Shown: positions 1 through 9,268 of the stretch, in pieces
Layout of the letters: each line of letters starts with the position of its first letter
Position numbering within the stretch: the first letter of the stretch is position 1
Source of the DNA: Pseudomonadota bacterium
GTDB lineage: Bacteria > Myxococcota_A > Bradymonadia > Bradymonadales > GCA-2716585
Reading direction: 5' to 3'
DNA: 45,547 nt
NCBI GenBank assembly: GCA_005804885.1
Contig: SYOX01000189.1
Span: forward strand, 1 to 45,547
Translations under genes and position numbers: made by a program
Notes under the pieces: generated by a model
Told to the model about the DNA's origin: nothing
Seen by the model: the letters and a program-made list of their open reading frames with translations, nothing else
Databases searched by the model: none

Positions 1-998
1 CGCCGTTGGCCAAAGGTCAGCAGTTCGCGCGACAGACGTGCGCCACGCTCCGCAGCGGTCAGGATCTCCCTTGCAGCGTGCTGCGTCCACTCGGTAGAGC
101 GAGCCGTTTCCGCTTTCACCATCAACAGTTCCGCGTAACCACGCACGACCGTCAGCAGATTGTTGAAGTCGTGAGCAACGCCCCCGGTGAGCTGCCCCAC
201 CACCTCCATCTTCTGGGCCTGCAGCAGCGCCTGCTCGGTCTGGCGTCGCTCCGTGACGTCGGTGTGAAAGCAGATGAGGTGGGTCACTTCGCCGCTGGAA
301 TCTGAGACTGGAGACAACACCAGCTCGTTCCAGAAGGCGCTTCCATCTTTTCGGTGCATCTGGAGCGTGAGAGCGCACCCTTGCTTCTGCGACATGGCGC
401 GCAGGAGCGTCTCCTTCCCCTCTGGGGATGTCTCGGGGCCGAAAAGGAAGCCGGCGGGCTGTCGCAGAACTTCGTCCCCGTCGTAGCCGGTCATCCTTTC
501 GAACGCGGGGTTGCAGCGGATCACCGGCAGCCCGGGGAGCGTCGCGTCGATGATGGCCACACCCACGGTGGCGCACGAGATCCCGTGTTCGAGGAGACGG
601 GCCGTGGCCTCCACCCGATGCCGCGCGACCGCCATCTCGACGGTGGTGCGCAGCTCCCGGTCTTCGAAGGGTTTGACCAGGTAGCCGTAGGGCGTCGCTC
701 GCTTGGCTCGCTGGATCGTGGCCTCGTCGGCGTGGGCGGTGAGGAAGACGATCGGAACGTCCATCTGCCGCTGAAGCGCGGTGGCGGTCTCGATCCCGTC
801 CATGTCTCCCTGGATGACGATGTCCATGAAGACGAACGTGGGTCGGTGCTTGCGCGCCAGGAGCAGAGCGTCAGCGCCGTTGTCGGCGATGTCGACGACC
901 TCGTAGCCGAGCCGCTCCAGCCTGCGCTTGAGGTCGCGGGCGATGATCGCTTCGTCCTCGACGAGGAGGATTCTCTGCGGCTGTTCAACGTGTGGCAT
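1..998 (-). CDS. Receiver-PAS-histidine kinase (3' part cut off by window edge)
   Basis: Reading the minus strand from ATG at 998 gives a receiver domain (residues about 9-120: acidic pair E14/D15, phosphoacceptor D59 in FMDI, conserved K109 in LVKPF). A PAS domain follows (about 130-255, ending HTDVTERR), then the start of a kinase core with the H-box GGVAHDFNN (H276), typical of HisKA kinases. The reading frame is still open at base 1, so the rest of the HisKA and the ATPase domain lie outside the window. The start overlaps the end of the upstream kinase gene by 14 bases, so the two are probably translationally coupled. Seen: motifs and overlap. Known: receiver-first kinases take phosphate from another kinase and pass it on. 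Inferred: it acts downstream of the neighbouring multi-PAS kinase. Confidence 0.88.
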   Translation of the reverse strand, partial: MPHVEQPQRILLVEDEAIIARDLKRRLERLGYEVVDIADNGADALLLARKHRPTFVFMDIVIQGDMDGIETATALQRQMDVPIVFLTAHADEATIQRAKRATPYGYLVKPFEDRELRTTVEMAVARHRVEATARLLEHGISCATVGVAIIDATLPGLPVIRCNPAFERMTGYDGDEVLRQPAGFLFGPETSPEGKETLLRAMSQKQGCALTLQMHRKDGSAFWNELVLSPVSDSSGEVTHLICFHTDVTERRQTEQALLQAQKMEVVGQLTGGVAHDFNNLLTVVRGYAELLMVKAETARSTEWTQHAAREILTAAERGARLSRELLTFGQR

Positions 999-3900
999 AG
1001 GTGAGTTCCTTGAAGTCGATCCTGAAGCTGGTGCCCGACGCCGTCTCGATGACAAGGCGGGCCTTGAGCTGCCGAATGAGCGTATGGATAAGCGTCATTC
1101 CCATGGATGTCGCGTTTTCAGGGTCATAATCTGGCGGCAGCCCCACGCCGGTGTCGGAGACGGTGAGGCTGAACCCCTCGGTCTCGGGGCGCACGCGGAT
1201 GTGCAGTCGACCGGCGCCCGAAGGGAACGCGTGCTTGAAGGCGTTGGACACGAGTTCGTTGAGCACGAGCCCCAGCGGGACCGCGGTTTCGATGTTGAGC
1301 TCGACCGGGGCCGTTTCGAGCTCAAGCTCGATGGATGCGCCGGTCTGGTAGGAGCGGAAGAGCGAGATGGCCAGCGTGCGCGCGTACTCGCCGAAGTCGA
1401 CGCGGGCCAGGGTGTCGGACTGGTAGAGGCGCTCGTGGATGAGGGCCATGCTGCGGACGCGCTGGATGCTCTCGGCGAAGGACTCCCTGGTCTCCTCGAG
1501 CGTGCATTCATCGGCTTGCAGCGCCAGGAGGCTGGAGATGATCTGGAGGTTGTTCTTGACGCGGTGGTGGATCTCCTTGAGGAGGGTCTCCTTCTCGCGC
1601 AGCGCCTGCTGCATGATCGCTTCGGCGCGAACCCGCTCGGAGGCGTCGCGCACGGCGGCCGCGATCAAGAGCCCGTCGCTGGTTTCCAGCGGCCCCAGGC
1701 TGATGTCGATGGGGAAGTCCGCCCCCCCCTTTCGCCTGCCGAGGAGTTGGCGCTGCCCGGCGCCCATGGCTCGCACCGTGGGGGCGCTCGCGAAGCCCTC
1801 GCGAAGCCGGACGTGGTGCTCGCGGGACGCCTCGGGGATGAGCATCTCCACGGCCTGGCCGACGAGCTCCTCGCGCTCGTAACCGAAGAGCGCTTCGGCC
1901 TGGCGGTTGATCTTCTGAACGACCCCGTCGGCGCGGGTCATGATGATGGCGTCCGGGGCGAACTCGAAGAGATCCTCAAAGCGCTTCTCTGCCTTGTGGC
2001 GCTCCGTGATGTCCGAGCACATGCCCACGACGCGGCTGGGTTGCCCCTGCGCGTCCGCCACGACCTCGGCGCGGGTCTCGAGCAGACGAGTCTCTCCATC
2101 GGCGCGGACGATCCTCTTGGTGTGGCCGTAGCGCCCACCGCGCTCAATGGCGGCATTCGTCTCTTTCGCCAGGTGGTCTCGATCGTCGGGGTGGATGTGT
2201 TCGAGAAACCCCTCGTAGGTGGGGGTGAAAGAGGTCGGGTCGCGCCCGTACATCGCGTAGAGCCCCTCGGTCCAGGTCACGCCCCCGGACTGGAGATCGA
2301 ATTCGAAGGAGCCGACGCCGCCGGCTTGCTCCGCCTCGTGCAAGGCCCTCGTCCGCTCCCGAACCCGCGCCTCGAGCGTCCGATTCAACTCGGCGAGCGC
2401 GGCATCTGCCATTGCACGGCTCCTGGCCGCGCTGAGCGAATCGGCGGCGATGCGGAGCAAGTTCAGTTCGCTGTCGGTCCAGTCCCGGGGCTCTGAAGCT
2501 GTGAGTCCCAGTACATTGCTCGAACTTCCCGTGGCCTCGAAGGGCACGATGGCGAGGGTTCGAATCCCAAACGCCTCCAAGATCTTGCGCTCTTCGGCCG
2601 CCTCGGGGGGAAGCATCGTCGCATCCGCGACCACGAAGGGGTCCGTCCCTGCGATTGCGGGTCTCAGCACTCCAAAAGACGACATCGGAATCGACTGGAC
2701 CCGCGATTGGTGCTCTGCGACGCCTGGAGCGCACCACTCGTGCGTTCGCGAGGCCTTGTCTTCAGCCACTCGGTCCACGTACGCCCGGTCCATGCCGAGC
2801 GCGCGACCCAGGATCCCCAGCGCGCCGCCGATGTCTGGCTCCCCGGACTCCAGAAGCCGAGTCGAGATCTCTGCGATGGCGCGTTGCAACCTGAGATCGG
2901 CTTCGCGCTCCTCTTCGACCCGCATCCGCTCCGTGATGTCGCGGGCGATCGCCACACAGACCGGTGCCGCCGCGCTTGGCTCGACCAGCTGGGCGGTGAT
3001 GTCGACCGGCACCACCCGGCCGCTCTTGTGACGATGCAGGCCCTCCACGCGCATGGAGCCTTCGGTGGCGAGCTGGTGCATGGCGGCGCGATAGCGCTCA
3101 TCTGGAGTCGCTGCGATCTCGGGCAGGCGCATCGCGAGGAGCTCTTCCCTCGTGTAGCCGACCTGCTTCGCGAAGCCGCTGTTCACGTAGGTGATCTGCA
3201 GGTCGTCGGGCAGAGCCATGATCACCGCGTCATCGAGTTGATCGAGTGCTTCTTTGAAGCGCTGCAAATCGTCGCGGATCTCGCGATGTTCCGTGATGTC
3301 CATCATGGCTACGACGATTTCGGCGGGTTGTTCGTCACCATCACAGCGTATCCGTGCATGGTTGAGCATCCAACGCCAACGCCCGTCCGCATCCCGGAGG
3401 CGATACTCGAACACATGGGCGCCCTTCTTGAAGAGCGTCAGGGCCTCCTCGACAAGTCTGGGCAGGTCCTCCGGGTGAGTCTGCCCCTCCCAGAACCCCG
3501 GCCGCATACACGCCTCGGGATCGAATCCGAGAACGTCCTTCGCGCTGGGGCTCACGTAGGTCGTCCCAAATGGGGGTGTGGCCGCGTGTGTGTAGAGCAC
3601 CGCACCGCTGGCGCTCACCATGGTCGTCATCCGCTCCGCGAGCGATCGCAGCTCGGCCTCCATGGACCTGCGCTGCTCGACGCTCTGCAAGGTGCCGAGC
3701 ATGCGCGCGGGCGCGCCAGACGCACCGCGGCGCATGACCTTCGCCAGGACACGAACCCAGAGCGGCGTGTTGTCCGCGCGGCGCACCCGGATCTCCACGT
3801 CGAGGCGTTCTGACGTGCCGTCGTTGATCGCGTCGAGCATGGCCAGCAAGGTCTGGACGTCATCGGGCCAGATGTAGTCCTGCGCGGTCTTCTCGACATC

Positions 3901-5655
3901 GTCGACTCGCTCCAACCCGCGACCCAGGAATCGTCGGAAGTTGGCGTCGACCCGGAAGTCGCCGGTGGCCATGTCCCAGTCGAAGGTGCTCAGATCGCTG
4001 GCCTCGAGCGCGAGTCGATACTGCTCCTCGCGCAGCCGCAGAGCCTTGCGAGCCGCCCGCGTCTCGGTCACGTCTCGGAACACAAGGACCACGCCGGTGA
4101 GGTTCCCCTGCGGGTCCAGGAGCGGCGCGGCGCTGTCCTCGATGGACCGCTCGGTCCCATCGCGGGCGATCAGCGCGGTGTGGTTCGCGAGCTCGTGCGG
4201 GGTGCCCGAGGCGAGCACATCATCGATCGGCGACAGCGCGGGCTTGCGCGTCTCCTCGTGCACGATGTCGAAGACCTCGGCGGCCGGTCGCCCGAGCGCC
4301 TCGGGCTCGGACCAGCCGGTGAGCGCCTCGGCGACCGGGTTGAGCAAGGTGATCCGGCCCTCGGCGTCGGTCGCGATGACGGCGTCTCCGAGGGACCTCA
4401 GCGTCACCCTGTGCTGCTGCTCGCTCGCGCGGAGCGCCTCGCGCGCGGCGAGGATGTCGGTTTCGTCGCGCGCCGCCGCATAAACGATGCCCTTGTCCGG
4501 ATCGGGGGTGGCGTTCCACGACAGATTCCGCCAGGTGCCGTCCTTGCATTGGTAGCGGTTGTGGAAGTGGAGCGTCCGCTGCCCCTCCCCGAGGTGCTCG
4601 AGCTCAGCAAGGGTCGACGCCCGATCGTCGGGGTGCACGAAGTCCAGGAAAGGCTGCGACAAGAGCTCGTGCCCGTTCCATCCCAGCGTTCGCTCGAAGG
4701 CCGGGTTGAGGTCGAGGAAGTAGCCCTCCAGGCTCGCGGTGCAGAGCATGTCGGGGCTCGTATCGAACAACCGGTCGCGCTCGGCTCTCAGTCGAACCTG
4801 CTCGGTGATGTCGACGATCGTCGAGCGGCTCTGGAAGAACGCGCCCTCCTCATCGAACACCGCGGTCGCGCTCAACAAGACGGGAAAGAGGCTCCCATCC
4901 TTGCGCCGCAGCTCGAACTCCAGATGCTCGATGTGTCCCTCGGCCTTGAAGCGCGGGAAGCTCTCTTCGAAGGTCTTTTGGCCTGCCTCGGTGAGCAGGT
5001 CGGTGAACTTCATGCTGCCCACGACCTCCGAAGGGTCGTAGCCCAGCCAGCCGAGTTCGGTCGCGTTGATCGCGACGAAGATCCCGCGCTCGTCCAGAGA
5101 GTGGTGGCCACACGGCGCCCCGTCGTAGAGATCGCGAACCTCGCGAGCTCTCTCCAGGGCTTCCTCCCTGGAGAGGCGGAGTTCGAGGAGGTTGATGACG
5201 GTGCGAGCCAGGCGGGCCAGATCCTCTCGTTGCGCCTGCGTCAGTTCCCCGGGCTCGTGGTCGACGACGCACAGAGTGCCGATGTTGTGACCGTCGGGTG
5301 TCTCAAGGGGCGCTCCGGCGTAGAAGCGAACGTGAGGGTTCCCCGCGACCAGCGGGTTGTTGGCAAAGCGGGGATCGTGGGTGGCGTCCTTCACTTCGAA
5401 GACCTCGGTGCCTTCGATGGCGTGCGCGCAGAACGCGATCTCGCGCGGCGTCTCGCGCGCGCCCAGCCCGCGGTGGCTCTTGAACCATTGGCGGTGTTCG
5501 TCCACGAGCGAGATGAGCGCGATGGGCTTTCCGCAGAGGCTGGACGCGAGCGCGGTGATGTCGTCGTAGGCGTCCTCCTCCACCGTGTCGAGCACCGAGT
5601 ACCGGTGCAGGGCGGCGAGGCGTGCTTCTTCCTTCAATTGTTCAGCGGATGACAT
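985..5655 (-). CDS. Very large soluble sensor kinase: 2 GAF, about 8 PAS, HisKA_2 and HATPase
   Basis: A 1556-residue protein without obvious membrane segments. Domain order by eye: GAF (about 20-165), six PAS modules (about 180-925), a second GAF (about 928-1085), a coiled-coil link, two more PAS (about 1110-1350), a HisKA_2 phosphoacceptor box EIHHRVKNNLQII near residue 1362, and a HATPase with NELVSNAFKHAF near 1469 and DTGVGLP. PAS modules end in DITE/DVTE-type motifs. HisKA_2 kinases resemble light- and stress-sensing kinases of the HWE group (family knowledge). The start is ambiguous: TTG at 5658 precedes ATG at 5655. I chose ATG because a GGAGG lies 7 bases before it, and it overlaps the preceding stop by one base (TGATG). 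The signal is unknown; so many PAS/GAF modules suggest integration of several cytoplasmic cues (inference). Confidence 0.93.
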   Translation of the reverse strand: MSSAEQLKEEARLAALHRYSVLDTVEEDAYDDITALASSLCGKPIALISLVDEHRQWFKSHRGLGARETPREIAFCAHAIEGTEVFEVKDATHDPRFANNPLVAGNPHVRFYAGAPLETPDGHNIGTLCVVDHEPGELTQAQREDLARLARTVINLLELRLSREEALERAREVRDLYDGAPCGHHSLDERGIFVAINATELGWLGYDPSEVVGSMKFTDLLTEAGQKTFEESFPRFKAEGHIEHLEFELRRKDGSLFPVLLSATAVFDEEGAFFQSRSTIVDITEQVRLRAERDRLFDTSPDMLCTASLEGYFLDLNPAFERTLGWNGHELLSQPFLDFVHPDDRASTLAELEHLGEGQRTLHFHNRYQCKDGTWRNLSWNATPDPDKGIVYAAARDETDILAAREALRASEQQHRVTLRSLGDAVIATDAEGRITLLNPVAEALTGWSEPEALGRPAAEVFDIVHEETRKPALSPIDDVLASGTPHELANHTALIARDGTERSIEDSAAPLLDPQGNLTGVVLVFRDVTETRAARKALRLREEQYRLALEASDLSTFDWDMATGDFRVDANFRRFLGRGLERVDDVEKTAQDYIWPDDVQTLLAMLDAINDGTSERLDVEIRVRRADNTPLWVRVLAKVMRRGASGAPARMLGTLQSVEQRRSMEAELRSLAERMTTMVSASGAVLYTHAATPPFGTTYVSPSAKDVLGFDPEACMRPGFWEGQTHPEDLPRLVEEALTLFKKGAHVFEYRLRDADGRWRWMLNHARIRCDGDEQPAEIVVAMMDITEHREIRDDLQRFKEALDQLDDAVIMALPDDLQITYVNSGFAKQVGYTREELLAMRLPEIAATPDERYRAAMHQLATEGSMRVEGLHRHKSGRVVPVDITAQLVEPSAAAPVCVAIARDITERMRVEEEREADLRLQRAIAEISTRLLESGEPDIGGALGILGRALGMDRAYVDRVAEDKASRTHEWCAPGVAEHQSRVQSIPMSSFGVLRPAIAGTDPFVVADATMLPPEAAEERKILEAFGIRTLAIVPFEATGSSSNVLGLTASEPRDWTDSELNLLRIAADSLSAARSRAMADAALAELNRTLEARVRERTRALHEAEQAGGVGSFEFDLQSGGVTWTEGLYAMYGRDPTSFTPTYEGFLEHIHPDDRDHLAKETNAAIERGGRYGHTKRIVRADGETRLLETRAEVVADAQGQPSRVVGMCSDITERHKAEKRFEDLFEFAPDAIIMTRADGVVQKINRQAEALFGYEREELVGQAVEMLIPEASREHHVRLREGFASAPTVRAMGAGQRQLLGRRKGGADFPIDISLGPLETSDGLLIAAAVRDASERVRAEAIMQQALREKETLLKEIHHRVKNNLQIISSLLALQADECTLEETRESFAESIQRVRSMALIHERLYQSDTLARVDFGEYARTLAISLFRSYQTGASIELELETAPVELNIETAVPLGLVLNELVSNAFKHAFPSGAGRLHIRVRPETEGFSLTVSDTGVGLPPDYDPENATSMGMTLIHTLIRQLKARLVIETASGTSFRIDFKELTYATR

Positions 5656-6233
5656 CAAAGCACCTCCGACCGTGTCTTGTCTGCTTCACACGCCGCGAGG
5701 ATCTGCTGCACGGCGCCGGCATCGACCGGCTTGCTCAGCACATCCTCGACGCACAGCTCGTCGAGGGCCTGGACGCGCTCGGCCGTCAGATGCCCGCTCA
5801 CCGCGACGAAGCGGGTGTGCGAAAGCTCGGCGATGTTCCGTGCGCGCCGGATCACATCGATGCCGTCCAGGTGAGGCATCTGGATGTCGATGAACGCCGC
5901 GTGCGGAAGTGTCATCCCCAGCAGCAGCCCAGCCGCAAGGCCGTCCTCCGCCAGCTCGATGCGCGCTCCCGGCGCCAAGAACGCCACGAGCCGAGCCAGA
6001 GCGGCGGCTTCGGTCGGTTCGTCCTCGACGAGGAGGACTCGCAGGGTGGGCGCGGGCGGCGCGGGGGCGGGCTTCGATCGCGCTTCGAACGCGGCGAGGT
6101 CCGATTCCCTCACGCGCCAATGGCCGCCCGGGGTGAGCACGCCGTCGAATTCGCCGCTGGTCAGCCAGCGCAGAACCGTTCGGGGAGAGACGCCGCAGCG
6201 GCTGGCGGCTTCGGTGGTGGTCAAGAGCTTCAT
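5655..6233 (-). CDS. HTH (excisionase/MerR-like) plus receiver domain protein
   Basis: 192 residues. Residues 1-52 form an excisionase/MerR-type winged helix (TTEAASRCGVSPRTVLRW, then GGHWRV), the fold used by helix_turn_helix_17 proteins. After an Ala/Pro linker (53-63) comes a receiver domain: acidic pair E70/D71, phosphoacceptor D116 in FIDIQMP, K168 in LSKP. This order, DNA-binding domain first and receiver second, is the reverse of ordinary OmpR/NarL regulators. It is the first gene of the minus-strand signalling operon, and its TGA stop shares one base with the ATG of the big kinase. Inference: it is phosphorylated by that kinase and may control its own operon, because a promoter-like sequence lies just upstream. 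Confidence 0.9.
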   Translation of the reverse strand: MKLLTTTEAASRCGVSPRTVLRWLTSGEFDGVLTPGGHWRVRESDLAAFEARSKPAPAPPAPTLRVLLVEDEPTEAAALARLVAFLAPGARIELAEDGLAAGLLLGMTLPHAAFIDIQMPHLDGIDVIRRARNIAELSHTRFVAVSGHLTAERVQALDELCVEDVLSKPVDAGAVQQILAACEADKTRSEVL

Positions 6234-6276
6234 AGATCTCCAATGCCGACATACTGGACACAGGCTCGCGGCTAGA

Positions 6277-6303
6277 ATTAGACATTTGAGACATCGGTGT
6301 CAA
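6277..6303 (-). promoter_or_regulatory. Candidate sigma70-type promoter of the signalling operon
   Basis: On the minus strand TTGACA (6298-6303, perfect -35) is followed after 15 bases by TCTAAT (6277-6282, five of six matches to the -10). The spacer is shorter than the usual 16-18. The -35 lies inside a small dyad, GACA-TCGG-TGTC, that could be an operator. It sits 44 bases before the start of the HTH-receiver gene in locally AT-richer DNA. Confidence 0.45.
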
Positions 6304-6585
6304 GCCTTCGAAGGACGAGCGTGGGCATCGATCGCGGTGGGCCGCCTCGCCGGGCCATCAGGTCGTGCGCCTTGAGATCCCAGCCGCCGCCGTCGTCGGC
6401 CAGGGTTGACGGGCGGGCGGATGTGGAGGGTGAGGGCGGCGTCGATGGAGGGGGATGGCTTCTTGGCCAGGGGGCGGGTTTTGAGGGCGGGCTATCTTTT
6501 TGCGCGCTCTGTGAAGCCGTGTTAGCCCCGAAGGATGTGTTTGCGCCTTGACGAAGGCGGCGCTGGACGGGATCCGAGGCGTTCG
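6304..6585. other. Intergenic region between divergent genes; nothing recognised
   Basis: Together with 6234-6303 this is about 350 bases without a convincing gene. Open frames here have no ribosome-binding site and no family-like sequence. The promoter of the downstream GT51 gene should lie in the right half, but I cannot pick out a good pair of hexamers. GAGG at 6576-6579 is the likely ribosome-binding site for the ATG at 6586. Confidence 0.5.
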
Positions 6586-9075
6586 ATGGAGCATGTTGAG
6601 ACAACATCGGGGGGATTCGCGCTCGACGGTGTCGGGGTGGCGGCGCCTTCGCGCGCGTCGAGGCGGCGCGCGGCCAGGATCGCGATCGTGGCCTCGGCGC
6701 TGTTGATCGCGCTGGTCGGGGCGATGTGGCTGGTGCGGACCGAGAGCGTCGCGGGAGGGGTGCTCGACGCGCGGCTGGCCGAGCTGCGCGAGCGCTCTGG
6801 GGTGCGGGTGGTGCGCAGCGACGTCGAGCCGGTCGGGCTCACGGGCGTGGCGCTGCACAACGTCATCGTGCGGCGGCCGGACGACGGCGGCTCGCTGTGG
6901 CTGGCGGTCGAGCGGGTCGAGGTCTACCCGGATCTGCTCGCGGCGCTGACCGGCGAGGCGTGGCCCGCGAGGATCGTGCTTCGGGGTGTGGAGCTCAACG
7001 TGGTGCTCGGCGAGGGCGAGCAGGGGGACCTGGCGCTCATCCGTCGGCTGCGGGGCGGGGCAGGGGAGGGCGCCTCGGGCGAGGCCTCGGGCGCCGCCTC
7101 GGTCGAGGCCTCGGGCGTTGTTTCGAGCGGCGTGGAGGGGCTGTCGAGGCTGCCGGAGGTGGAGCTGATCGACGCGCACGTGAGGATCGAGGACAGGGCG
7201 GCGCGGATCCCGGACGTGGTCTTTGACAGCCGGCGCTTGAGGGTGGGGCGAGAGTCGCGCGGGGCGTCGGTGACGGGGCTGATCAAGGGGGACATCAACC
7301 TGGTCGGCTACAGCCCGGGCGTGCTGGAGGGCGAGTTTACGGCGCCGGCCCGCGTGGGGCGGCTGGAGGTCATCTGGGAGCGGCGGCACGCGCTGGCGGA
7401 CGTGCTTGGGCGGCACATCGACGAGCCGAGGCTGGCCGAGGCCAGGATCGAGGCGCGGGGCGTGGCGCTCGTGTGGCCTGCGGCGATCGCGCTCAGGGAC
7501 GCGCGGATCGACGGGGTGGATCTGCAGCTGCCGTGGAGCGTGGCGGGCGGCGGTCAGCAGGGGCGGCCGCGGATCACGGGCCTGGAGGTCGGTGAGATCA
7601 GCCTGTCGCGCACGCCGGAGCGGATCGCGGTCGCCAGCCGCGACGTGGCGCTGATGACGGCGCTGCCGGGCCTGGATCAGCACCGCGTGCCTCTGGGCGA
7701 CGCGCGGGTGGATTACGATCGGATGACGCAGCGGCTGGTGGCCGGTGTGGACTTCCACGGGGCGCTGGGGCTTGGGAGCGCGACGGCGCGCTGGGACGCG
7801 CGCAAGGAGCGGCTCGAGGTCACGGCCAAGGTCAGCGACGTGCCGGTGGATCCCTACACGCCGCTGACCCCGGAGGCGCTGGAGCGGCACGTCGATCTGC
7901 GCTCGGGGCGTCTGAGCGGGACGGTCTTGCTGGACGTGCGGGCCGACCTGGGGACGGTCGAGCTGCACACCGATCTGGATCTGGCCGACGGGACGCTCAG
8001 GGCGCCGATCCTGGCCCAGGAGGAGCTCAAGGCGGTCAACGTCGGGGCGAAGATGCACGTGCGGGCGGACCTGGACAGCGGCGTGCTCACGCTCTCGGAC
8101 GGGATCCTGCGCACGGGGGCGCTGCGGGTCGAGACGACGGGGCGGCTGCTGACCGCCGGGGATCACTGGGAGCTGACGCTGGACGCCAGGGCGCCGCGCA
8201 TCACGGCCCAGGAGGCGCTCGAAGGCATCCCGTCGGCGCTCATCCCCATGCTCCAGGGCTACCGTCTCGGGGGGCACTTCGGCGGGGTCTTCAAGCTCAA
8301 GGTCGACACCCGCAGCCTCGACGACACGGCCCTGGACGTCCAGCTGGACGTGGACGACGTGCAGATCGTCCAGACCGGCCCGCGCTCGCCCATCCCCCAG
8401 CTCAAGGGCGACTTCTCGCTGGTGGCCAACGGGCTGCCGGACAAGCGCACCATCGGCCCGGGCCACCCGGGCTGGGTGGTGCTCTCGGAGCTGCCCGAGG
8501 TCGTGCCCCAGGCGATCACGAGCGCCGAGGACGCCCGCTTCTTCGAGCACCACGGCTTTGACATGGCCGGGATCAAGATCGCGCTGATCCGCAACGTCGA
8601 GGCCGGACGGCTGACCCGCGGCGGCAGCACCATCAGCCAGCAGGTCATCAAGAACCTCTTCCTCAACCACAACAGGACCGTCAGCCGGAAGCTCCAGGAG
8701 GTCTTCTTGACCTGGCACCTGGAGCGCGAGATCCCCAAGTCGCGCATCCTGGAGATCTACCTCAGCATGCTCCACCTCGGCCCGGACATCTACGGCCTCC
8801 ACGACGCCAGCCGGGTGCTCTTCTGCAAGAAGGCCGACCGGCTCTCGCTGCGCGAGGCCGTCTTCCTCGGCAGCATCCTGCCCAACCCCGACCACTTCAT
8901 CCGCCTCTACTCCAAGCGCATGATCCCCATCGACAGGCGCACCAAGATGCGCAACATCCTGAGCAACATGAACCTGCTGGGCTTCATCACGGAGGGTGTG
9001 CGCGACAAGGCCTCCAGCCTGACCGATCAGGGCGTCATCTCCATCGCCACCCCGCCGAAGCTCGAAAATCTATAA
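6586..9075 (+). CDS. Membrane-anchored GT51 peptidoglycan transglycosylase with AsmA-like N-terminal region
   Basis: About 829 residues. One N-terminal membrane segment (about 30-48) is followed by roughly 560 residues of beta-rich repeats resembling AsmA/TamB-type periplasmic proteins (phrases such as LHNVIVRRPDD and VELIDAHVRIED). The C-terminal 200 residues are a GT51 glycosyltransferase as in class A PBPs: AITSAEDARFFEHHGFD around residue 647 with the catalytic Glu, RGGSTISQQ near 678, and an EIYLSMLHLG region. No transpeptidase domain follows, so it would polymerise lipid II glycan chains without cross-linking (family knowledge). I chose ATG 6586 over ATG 6535 because GAGG lies six bases upstream of the former, whereas the latter has AAGG only one base away. 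The AsmA-like assignment is by eye and less certain than GT51. Confidence 0.88.
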   Translation: MEHVETTSGGFALDGVGVAAPSRASRRRAARIAIVASALLIALVGAMWLVRTESVAGGVLDARLAELRERSGVRVVRSDVEPVGLTGVALHNVIVRRPDDGGSLWLAVERVEVYPDLLAALTGEAWPARIVLRGVELNVVLGEGEQGDLALIRRLRGGAGEGASGEASGAASVEASGVVSSGVEGLSRLPEVELIDAHVRIEDRAARIPDVVFDSRRLRVGRESRGASVTGLIKGDINLVGYSPGVLEGEFTAPARVGRLEVIWERRHALADVLGRHIDEPRLAEARIEARGVALVWPAAIALRDARIDGVDLQLPWSVAGGGQQGRPRITGLEVGEISLSRTPERIAVASRDVALMTALPGLDQHRVPLGDARVDYDRMTQRLVAGVDFHGALGLGSATARWDARKERLEVTAKVSDVPVDPYTPLTPEALERHVDLRSGRLSGTVLLDVRADLGTVELHTDLDLADGTLRAPILAQEELKAVNVGAKMHVRADLDSGVLTLSDGILRTGALRVETTGRLLTAGDHWELTLDARAPRITAQEALEGIPSALIPMLQGYRLGGHFGGVFKLKVDTRSLDDTALDVQLDVDDVQIVQTGPRSPIPQLKGDFSLVANGLPDKRTIGPGHPGWVVLSELPEVVPQAITSAEDARFFEHHGFDMAGIKIALIRNVEAGRLTRGGSTISQQVIKNLFLNHNRTVSRKLQEVFLTWHLEREIPKSRILEIYLSMLHLGPDIYGLHDASRVLFCKKADRLSLREAVFLGSILPNPDHFIRLYSKRMIPIDRRTKMRNILSNMNLLGFITEGVRDKASSLTDQGVISIATPPKLENL

Positions 9076-9268
9076 AATCCAATAGTTTGCGACGATGTTG
9101 GGGCCGCCCTTCGCCGCGGGAAGCGCGCGGGGCGTCACCGGCGTTCTTGAACCGCGGCCCAGGCGGACCTACTCTCTGCTCTGGGTTGATGAGGCCCAGG
9201 GTCAGAGTCGAGCGCGGCGTCGTGGTGCGGCAGGCTCAAGGCGAGCGCTCATGTCTTCGCGGTGGTGA

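Noticed and set aside
6278..6607. 109-codon minus-strand gene in the 6.3-6.6 kb gap
   Set aside because: Composition is Pro/Ser/Ala-rich without motif, there is no ribosome-binding site, and it overlaps the promoter and start of real genes.
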